This document shows positions 56,780 to 64,000 of a stretch of 64,000 nucleotides of DNA, piece by piece (the stretch's first letter is position 1; each line of letters opens with the position of its first letter). The DNA is from Rhyacophila brunnea (lineage: Eukaryota; Arthropoda; Insecta; Trichoptera; Rhyacophilidae), in NCBI GenBank assembly GCA_022495005.1, contig JAGYXB010000558.1, forward strand, positions 186,001 through 250,000. Reading direction: 5' to 3'. The notes under the pieces are model-generated. The model had not been told where the DNA came from and did no database searches. It saw only the letters and a program-made list of their open reading frames with translations. The translations under genes were made by a program, and so were the position numbers.

Positions 56780-57226
56780 CTATACGCTGATACTGACGTT
56801 TGGGGGCGCATTCCGGATGGGGGCGTCTCGTAAGACAGCGTCCAACGCATCCCGCCACTCGCCAAAGGTAGTACCTTGATCTTTGCTCCAGGGCGTTGGG
56901 AAGTCGGTCCTCGCAGGGCGCCGCCCTCCCAATCGTCCCATCCTCCTAGATTCTCTCTTGGGGGGCGCTATCTTGATGGGGGCGTCCCGTAGGACTGCGT
57001 CCAACGCATCCAGCCTCTCGCCAAGGGTCATCTCTTCATTAGATATTGTCGAGTCAACAATTCTTTCCACTTCAGCTCCTCCATCGCTTAGTTCGGAATC
57101 TGTTCCTGAACTCGCCAGTAGTTCTTCCCGCGCACATTCCTGCGCATCCATACGACGTTCTGACAGGGCGTACACTCCCTCGTCTCTGTCGCTGGTAGCT
57201 TTGGAAAGCGGCGTAGGTGATACCAC
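56780..57226 (-). CDS. LTR element third frame, repeat-containing small protein
   Basis: A 148-codon minus-strand open frame with two copies of a segment centred on DALDAVLRDAPI, about 45 residues apart, in an acidic, charged protein. I do not recognise the family. It lies downstream of the second frame and could be a separate product or a former extension. Its reality as a gene is uncertain; the repeated peptide, which is conserved at protein level with differing third positions, is the main support. Confidence 0.4.
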   Translation of the reverse strand: MVSPTPLSKATSDRDEGVYALSERRMDAQECAREELLASSGTDSELSDGGAEVERIVDSTISNEEMTLGERLDALDAVLRDAPIKIAPPKRESRRMGRLGGRRPARTDFPTPWSKDQGTTFGEWRDALDAVLRDAPIRNAPPNVSISV

Positions 57227-57302
57227 CGGGTCGTCTGCTCTTTCATTAGCCAGATTCTTCTCAAACTATTTCGCACCGCAGCTCCGAATACTAGTAAAGG
57301 AC

Positions 57303-58955
57303 TTAGCGTGGAAGCCATGCGCTTCCCCACGCCTTAACTAGCAACACTCTCTCCGCTATTAATTTAAAATATATCACACTTATCACTGATATGTATATCA
57401 CGCTTATCATAATCATGTATATCAATTTAACACTAATATTTAATACACTCTTATTACTAACATTTTTATCAAATTTAATATTTAAATCTTTATGAGGTAA
57501 GCTATTTTTATTACGTGCAATTGCAGTAGTTGGCAATTTCTCTTCACCCGGCGCATCCAACGTACTACCTACAATTGTCCACGTACTTCTGACTACGCTA
57601 TTTGGACGGTCTGCAGTCGTTACAGATGGTAGTGTCTTTTGACACGCCGCAAAGTTCTGTCCCCGACTACACCTGTCCCTAGGATCTAAAATATTTACAG
57701 AACCGAGAAAATCCGTAGAAATTTTGCTTTGTTGGTTATGGGCAGCCGTAGCTGAGTCCCATAACTCTTGTTCTCCGTTATTGAGTATATCACCGCCTTT
57801 GAGACGATGATCATACACAACAACTCTTTCGTCACTATATCTAGCTTTATCTTTGTACATTAAGTTCATATTTCTTAGTTCAAACTTAACGCTATCGAAA
57901 TTAATCTTATTAAGCTTACGTAACTTATTTTTAATAATCTTAATACTAAAGGACTTACATTTACTTGATTTTTGCTTAAGATAACGATTATAGTCATCTA
58001 ATGCTATGAGCTCTTCTTCATTAAGTTTATTTCGCCTTAATTTACCGAAGGTATTAATGTTTTGTAGTCGATGATTAGTTCGACTCTTCCTAATAATATT
58101 CTTAACGTCAGCCTCGTGGGGTCTGTTCGCTAATTTAAAAGGTGAGTCCCTTCCTAAAGTTTCGTTGCTCGATTGCAACGACGATCGACTATCTAAACTA
58201 CATACATCGCTATTAATATCAAGTAAACTGCCAGCTTCGGCTTTAGTATAGTTAGTACTATTAATATTTTTACACCAATGGTTAGCGGAAGCACAATAAT
58301 TCGTTAAATTATTTGTTACAAGAGATCTGTCGTCAGTATCGACGAGACTACAGTTACTTACGTTTGCCGATGTTCTCAGCACACCAAGAGCGCCACTGCT
58401 TACGCCTTCGCCGCATCCACTGCTAGCTGTCTTTAACTGCTTATCTTGATAACCTTCTTCCTTGTTGCCAACATTTATTTCATAACTTCCTAATTCTAAT
58501 TTATCTAAAAACTTTTTAAATTCTATTTCGCCGCCGGTAAAAGAATTATTAGCTCGCGAAGTCTCAACATTGGACAACGTCTTACCGCTATTCTTTTTAT
58601 TAAGATTTTCTACTATTTTACTAGCAGAATTATTAATATCGCGTTTGCGATAATTCTCCGGTCTTACGCTGCTATCCTTTACAAGAGGACCTGTACAAAG
58701 ATTAACTTGGTTACCGGGGCCAGCTTCGACCTCACAGTGAACCTTAGGGTTAAATGATTTCACCGGAAGGGTGTCCTTCAGTTCACTTTCACAGTTAACC
58801 CTATTCGCCAGAAGAGCGTCTATGTCACTAGCTAGACCTCGGCTGAACGGCGTTCGAGGAACGTTCGTGTCACCTTCTTGAGTCTTCTCTTCGGCGGTCC
58901 GCCAGTGTTCGTCGTCTTGGAGCCATCGACGATCAACCCGGTCCGCGAGCCGTCT
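57303..58955 (-). CDS. LTR element second frame, in phase with gag behind one TGA
   Basis: 550 codons are open after the gag stop, in the same reading frame. The first ATG is far inside; the position where translation might be thought to begin (58763) is GTG. Translation as a gag extension by stop readthrough is therefore the simplest way to express it, unless the TGA is a mutation. The product is polar and basic with many Asn, Ser and Lys, and ends in a hydrophobic segment (LIYMIMISVIYISVISVIYF) followed by a short basic tail, suggesting a membrane-anchored C-terminus. I see no reverse transcriptase, integrase or credible protease site. Confidence 0.55.
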   Translation of the reverse strand, partial: RRLADRVDRRWLQDDEHWRTAEEKTQEGDTNVPRTPFSRGLASDIDALLANRVNCESELKDTLPVKSFNPKVHCEVEAGPGNQVNLCTGPLVKDSSVRPENYRKRDINNSASKIVENLNKKNSGKTLSNVETSRANNSFTGGEIEFKKFLDKLELGSYEINVGNKEEGYQDKQLKTASSGCGEGVSSGALGVLRTSANVSNCSLVDTDDRSLVTNNLTNYCASANHWCKNINSTNYTKAEAGSLLDINSDVCSLDSRSSLQSSNETLGRDSPFKLANRPHEADVKNIIRKSRTNHRLQNINTFGKLRRNKLNEEELIALDDYNRYLKQKSSKCKSFSIKIIKNKLRKLNKINFDSVKFELRNMNLMYKDKARYSDERVVVYDHRLKGGDILNNGEQELWDSATAAHNQQSKISTDFLGSVNILDPRDRCSRGQNFAACQKTLPSVTTADRPNSVVRSTWTIVGSTLDAPGEEKLPTTAIARNKNSLPHKDLNIKFDKNVSNKSVLNISVKLIYMIMISVIYISVISVIYFKLIAERVLLVKAWGSAWLPR

Positions 58956-59993
58956 TCATGGCTCCTTTCTGGTCTGCTGAGCTGCTTGCCTGTCTGGGCA
59001 ATCCTTGTTTTCATGGAAGCCAGGACAATGTTGACAGCGCCTTTGTCTGGCACCGCCTCGCTCATCAATGCGAGGACGTGGGCGGTACGCAGGTCTTTCC
59101 GAATCGTTTTGCTGGTCTGATTGCCGTGGAGGCCTTTTATCAACAGCCTCCGTGGTCTTATCAGATTTCGCGTTAGTCTCTTGTACCGAACGCGGCTTCT
59201 CGCGCCAAGTATTTTGCTGAGCGGGCCTCTTTTCATTATTCGCCTTGACGGCATTTGCTGGAGATGGCACGGAAGCCAATGCCGATTTCAATGGTCGAAG
59301 TGTATGAGCTACTTCAAGCAGCTCGTCCATCGTCTTCCATTTCTCTTGATTAACCCTTATCTGATCGCTCACGGTGAGTAGGTCATAAAAGGTCGAAGCC
59401 AGGGTTTCCGACTTCATCTCTGGAAGGAGTACCTCGGCTAACTCCATCTTCTTCAGGAGGAAACCATAAGCTCCCTCTTGAGGTCCTTGCTCTTTATGTT
59501 CGAGCTCCGTTCGTTGAGCACGACGCCTTGAAGGTGATTCGAAGTGCTCTTTCAGGTCGTTACTAAACGACCGCCAACTGTCCGATGTGTCAATATTCTT
59601 GGCCCAAGTCTTGGCCTCTCCTCTGAGCTGACGCATAGCCAACTCTGTCCAATTCTCAGCTGGGTACTTCACAGCTTCGCAATATTCTCTGCAGCGTCGG
59701 AGAAAAAGTTCAACGCTCTGCTTTGGGCTACCCTCATAGGTGGAATGGAGTTCCGGCTTAACATGGCACGGGGTACACACGGCTGGTTCTGGTGGTGCCA
59801 TTTTTTGTTTGGGATCCGACGTGCTTACTTGCAAAAATGAATCCTCTTCGGGGAATACTTGCGCGTTTTGCAAGCCTTCTTCCAATATGAAGTCTTCTTC
59901 TACACTCGGACCCGGAACAGGGTTCGGCATAATTTCTTCTAATTCCTCCGTCCCCTGGAGTTGGAAGAAGCGGACCTTCGACCGTAAATTCAT
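58956..59993 (-). CDS. LTR element Gag-like protein
   Basis: 345 codons from ATG 59993. A central region (ELFLRRCREYCEAVKYP, ELAMRQLRGEAKTWAK, LKEHFESPSRRRAQRTELEH) matches the retrotransposon gag capsid-like family, with a coiled or helical stretch after it and an Arg-rich, Gln-rich region before a C-terminal zinc knuckle, CQHCPGFHENKDC, which has three rather than four residues before the His. It would form the element's particle and bind its RNA. It ends at TGA 58956-58958, followed in the same frame by the second open frame. Confidence 0.8.
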   Translation of the reverse strand: MNLRSKVRFFQLQGTEELEEIMPNPVPGPSVEEDFILEEGLQNAQVFPEEDSFLQVSTSDPKQKMAPPEPAVCTPCHVKPELHSTYEGSPKQSVELFLRRCREYCEAVKYPAENWTELAMRQLRGEAKTWAKNIDTSDSWRSFSNDLKEHFESPSRRRAQRTELEHKEQGPQEGAYGFLLKKMELAEVLLPEMKSETLASTFYDLLTVSDQIRVNQEKWKTMDELLEVAHTLRPLKSALASVPSPANAVKANNEKRPAQQNTWREKPRSVQETNAKSDKTTEAVDKRPPRQSDQQNDSERPAYRPRPRIDERGGARQRRCQHCPGFHENKDCPDRQAAQQTRKEP

Positions 59994-60852
59994 ATAAAAA
60001 TTCAGCTATCGATTGCGCCGGTTTTCAGCTTCCTACGACCACCCGTTCGTCCGCAATCGACGTTTAAAGTATTTTGAGGGCATGCGCTGCTTGTCGCTGA
60101 TAACCCTGAAGGCTTGCAACTCCTGTTACAAGCGTCCAATCTTCTCCGTTTAAAATCTTATATTGTAAAAGGTACAGGCCTTCATGTACCTATACCCATG
60201 ACGTCACGGTAGTTATGATAATTATCGAGATTTTAATATACAAAGTAGTATAAATTTATTTTTTTCAAAAATTTTTTTCTTTGTCTGGGTTCTTGTACCT
60301 ATACTTGTATGGTACTCAACTTTATATTAGAAAAAAGCTTAAAAATTCACACGAAATTTTTATTGTGCATTTTATTCTTAATTCTATTATTTCTGTTACG
60401 GTGAGTAACACAATTTATTTTTATACTTTCTTTATGGCTTAAAGGCTCAGAGAGATCCTTTGGATAGTCTCATCGACATACTTTTGCTTAATGTCGGTAT
60501 CTGACTCTAATAAATTACCAAAAGTATTTATTTTATTTATTCTTTCCTTTTCCAAGTAAATCAAGAAAAGTATTCTATATATAGTTGCCTTTACGTATAT
60601 ATTCTTCTCCGAATTATATTTTTCAAAAGTATTCATCACTGGTTCCTCGTTAATGCGAGTTACACTTTATTTCATTGTACTCACATTTATAAAGTTGAGG
60701 TAGATCGCTCTTGTAGCTCCGGTATAAGGTTCTTAAAACCTCTCAGGCAACCACAATTCATTGATACACTTCACAATATATTGTTTTTAAAATCTTTTAG
60801 TAGATCTTAGTTGTAGGATCGTTCAGGTTTTCGCAACCTGAAGATGCCGCAC
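59994..60852 (-). other. LTR element leader
   Basis: Untranslated leader between the primer-binding site and gag. A 66-codon minus-strand open stretch (60639-60439) has no recognisable homologue. Confidence 0.45.
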
Positions 60853-60870
60853 GCATTTGGGCGCCATAAT
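60853..60870 (-). promoter_or_regulatory. Primer-binding site
   Basis: On the minus strand TGGCGCCCAAATGCG starts 3 bp after the LTR end, the usual place and style (TGGCGCC) of a tRNA primer site. Confidence 0.65.
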
Positions 60871-63547
60871 GACATGACCCGGCTCACGGCTAGCTCAGTA
60901 ATGCTACCGGGCCGTCACTGAGGAGACTAGTGATGAATTAGGAGAGGTGGATCTCCTTTGTAGTATCACAACTTTTGAATTCCCGAATAAAACTCTTAGC
61001 TGGTGTGGTGCCGAATTTATTCAGGTACTAGAGTTCACGGTCACACAATAAGATTAACTGTCATTGTTCCCGTAATTAAATCTCATTAAAGTATCAGCAA
61101 ACTATTTATTTGTTCACTATAGGATCTCTGTGAAATCTTTCACAAATTCCCGAAAAGTCACACCTAATTCAGAGAATGTATACGCAGATATTCTTTGGAT
61201 ATTTTTAATTCATGAAATATTTTCCCATAAGAAAGAAAATATAAATTATTCTTTGGTCACACAGTATTAGGTTTATAAAAGAATAGAATTATTTTATTGT
61301 TGTTTATAAAGGTTATTTATGTTCACAGTGTATTTACAAATATTTATTTGTGTTTACAGACTTGTTTACAAAAGGTTTGCTTAATGTTTACAAATTTATT
61401 TACTAAAATTTGTTTTTATGTTTATGAATTTGTTTACTAAAATTTATTTTATAATTATGTTTACTTAATAAAGTTTCAAAAATTTATTTTATAATTATGT
61501 TTACTTAATAAAGTTTCAAAAATTTATTTTATAATTATGTTTACTTAATAAAGTTTCAAAAATTTATTTTATAATCCCGAAAAGATTTGTAAAATTTATT
61601 ATTATAGACTGAGTTTATTAATTTGTTTTTATAAAACAAATTCGATCGCGTAATTTATCTCGATTACGTCACCTCGTATGATGAGTAATGAAAAATAAAA
61701 TTAATCCGCGGCGCGTCACTATCGACATATACGTAGTATTCGTGCTACGTTTTGGCGGCCGACGTCACTACCGACAGATACGAGTTATTCGCGCTACGTT
61801 TTGCCCGTCGAAGGGGACTTACTGGTACGTATGAATCGCGAATGTACTGAGAACCGTGTCCCACAAGCTCGCAGAGAGGTCTGCTGCTTACTGAAGATCG
61901 CCGGTGAAGAGTGTAGAAACTAATGATTTTACGGAAAAAGGATGTCACCTTTTATACCCTCTGGATAGAGGTTTAACAGGAAACAGTCCGTAAGGGATAG
62001 CAGATGTATATCTTTCTCTCACGGGATAAATTTACGTATATCTCCCGTTCCTGGTAACTTTCTAATAGAGATATCTTCTAATTAAATCGGGTTAAATTTA
62101 CTCTACTTTATTTCCGCAAAATTAAGACTTAATAGGGGTGTTTTAAGCACCCTCTAGAACATGTCCCTTAAATACGCCGTAGCGGTGACGTAAGCAAAAT
62201 AGTTGATTTTATATGATTTTTCGTGTTCGAACGAAGGGGAAAGTTTCTAGCTTTCCATCGAGGTATCGGAATAAGTATTCGGGTACTAAATAAGGGAATG
62301 GCAGTCTTTAAACTTAAAATGTCAAAACGAAAGGTTGACACCCACGTACTAGTCCTTTCCACCACTCTTGGCCTTTTTAGGCCAATAGAATTTTACTAAG
62401 TTTTAATAAAACTATTTGGAGCCGCAGAAATCGTTTCATTCGATATTTACCTTTCGGACGAACATTATTACGTGAAAATACTATAATATTATACTTAACA
62501 TTTCAACTTAAATATATAAATGCTTAATCCTAACAAGATGTTATTTACAAGCGACTACAAATTTATTTCGTCCTTAATAGTGGCTTTTCCATAGTAATCT
62601 AAACGTAACCTTGAATCTATTTTTATCCGGCAACTCAACACAGCCGGGCCGTAAATTCTAGTCGAACAGAATTCAGTTAAGGTTCAAGGTCACGCGCCAA
62701 CTTGTGTTTTTAGTCGCAGTATTTGATTCTTTTATTACTTAGGGGGCAATTAAGATTTATTATTGTTTATGGGTAGAAACCCATCTATACCAGAATCTTA
62801 AGTTTCTTCAATTGTTACTTTTACAATATTTATAATGGTAAGCGAGTTATAGCATTAACAAAATCTATAATTATAATTACGCGTCTATAGATATAGATAC
62901 GCGTTTACAGTATTTTTATAACGGTAGTTAGCTCCTATCTTGTATTGATAAAATTAGTATTAAAATTCTTTATTCATAATTATACAGTATATAAATTTAT
63001 AAATATTCAATTTTCTTTTTCAATTCTCATACATTTCCATTATTGCTATAAAAGTTATTGAAGCATGTACTTGCTAAATTTTACGTAAACAATCTCTCCC
63101 ATAACTTATTTTCTAAGTTTAATGGAGATTTCCCGGAAATTATTTCCGAAATAGATCGATTTGAAATTTCATGGCGTGTCATTTCGAGGTCTGCGGTCAC
63201 AGCGTTCCAATTACACTTGAACAGTCTCGATTCTCCGAGGCGAAATTTTTTACGTAAAATTTTATTACATTTTCAAAGAAAAGGTTAACAACATACATTT
63301 TACTTCATAATACTAAACGATTACGCTACTGGTTACCTGTTCATGGTCTTTTTCGACCATTTCTTCTCTGCTTCTTCCATAGTTTAGGACCATGGGACTT
63401 ATATATTCTGTTTGTACCTCGTCGTGAGGTTGTCGCACGGCTATTTGAGAAGTAGAATTGACTACAAGGCTAGATTTGTATAGTTATGTCGTTAAACCAT
63501 ACTCTGCCATAAACACTAACTGAAGGTCGGCGTTTTTGTTCGTGTCA
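60871..63547 (-). repeat. LTR (5' LTR in element orientation)
   Basis: 2677 bp. It differs from the other LTR mainly by two extra 37-bp units in the stretch 61450-61575 (TTAATAAAGTTTCAAAAATT repeated), which accounts for the 74-bp length difference. Scattered single-base changes amount to 1-2 percent where I compared. Confidence 0.85.
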
Positions 63548-64000
63548 ATAGCCTACCTGCCCGCACTGCATACATATAATAACGAAACGTCAAAAGATTG
63601 CCAAACATGAGTTTCAGTGTCATGCACGTCATGCAATATAAATTTTGTTATAGTTATCAATTCAATCCCGCTGAAAGTTTGGAGAAATTAGGGCCAAGTG
63701 TTGTAAAAAGAAATGTTCACAATACTCTTTATAGTAAAGTTATCGTCTATCACTCTAATCTCTTGTTTTCAGACAAACATTTAATTTCCTCAGTGATTCA
63801 AGGAATGCAATTTATCGATTTTTCAATACCTCTATCTTTGCTAATATTCTGCATATCTGTGACAATATCCTACACTCTAAATGAATATAATAAATAAAAT
63901 TATATCACTCTACTTCATAACCGAAATTCAAAGTGCTCTCTATGTTCAGTTCCAAAAAATAAATAAAAAACGAGAATTACATAATTTGTCTTCTTTTGAC
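63548..64000. other. Right flank, no gene supported
   Basis: A 99-codon plus-strand open stretch (63598-63897) has a hydrophobic end but no paralogue or motif; I do not call it a gene. Confidence 0.4.

Larger units (their letters stand above)
52766..63547 (-). mobile_element. Young gag-bearing LTR retrotransposon without visible RT
   Basis: Two long direct repeats (52766-55368 and 60871-63547) bound an internal region read on the minus strand in the order primer-binding site, leader, gag, second frame, third frame, tandem repeats, polypurine tract. The LTRs are near-identical, so the insertion is recent. The internal region has no YxDD reverse transcriptase, RNase H or integrase motifs that I can find, so the element is probably non-autonomous and mobilised by a relative. 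I find no target duplication: TACTA precedes and ATAGC follows. The family also left a fragment at 21390. Confidence 0.85.

Noticed and set aside
58340..58400. LVDTDD-like segment in the LTR element's second frame as a retroviral-type protease site
   Set aside because: The Asp-Thr/Ser-Gly triad is not present (Asp-Thr-Asp instead) and no flap or ILG-type motif follows.
57303..58955. Second frame as an envelope protein because of its terminal hydrophobic segment
   Set aside because: No signal peptide, cleavage site or cysteine pattern; one hydrophobic stretch is not enough.
63598..63897. A 99-codon membrane protein
   Set aside because: No conserved motif, paralogue or gene structure supports it.

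Overview
The window looks like animal, most likely insect, nuclear DNA. It is AT-rich, the genes are split by introns with GT-AG borders, and there are short AACCT/TTAGG-type repeats, tRNA-derived SINEs, several LINE families and many inverted-repeat DNA transposons. The many GGTAGGTACCTA-like words and the LINE families point to a lepidopteran; that is an inference from style, not a search result.

The genic content is a plus-strand cluster of four related C2H2 zinc-finger genes, named here ZfA (2315-7769), ZfB (14313-20315), ZfC (25587-37279) and ZfD (46534-51501). Each has one, two or three small exons of 130-175 bp followed by one large terminal exon with all the fingers (9 or 10 per gene). 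Every exon that I could define is in phase 0. Almost every exon encodes a psi-K-x-E sumoylation-type motif (for example VKTEP, IKREP, VKNEP), and the penultimate exon encodes a GCS-centred motif just before its donor site. No ZAD, BTB or KRAB domain is visible. A short exon at 43313 may start a THAP-domain protein.

ZfB and ZfC lie in two copies of a segmental duplication (copy A about 12.6-21.39 kb, copy B about 22.85-38.37 kb). ZfC has lost its exon-1 start codon and gained a stop there, but its later exons are intact. Differences between the two finger arrays fall largely on DNA-contact positions. ZfA ends at a stop created inside a finger linker, with dead fingers downstream.

Around and inside the genes: an R1-like LINE relic (1-1596); LINE fragments, two with a 5' inversion; hAT elements with 8-bp target duplications; a MITE family with 9-bp target duplications; a TTAA-flanked element and its near-perfect 680-bp-arm foldback derivative (43459-44848); a 4-bp-TSD transposon with a decayed transposase (40472-42509) nested in a SINE; a tandem array made of hAT-type units (31299-32484); and a LINE-tail-like array with a period near 140 bp (32640-33665). 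The last 11 kb (52766-63547) is a young minus-strand LTR retrotransposon with 2.6-kb LTRs, a gag, no recognisable reverse transcriptase, and a long second frame separated from gag by a single in-frame TGA.

The zinc-finger proteins are expected to act as nuclear DNA-binding regulators. The surrounding transposons have supplied promoter-proximal DNA, intron length and the rearrangements by which the cluster is evolving.
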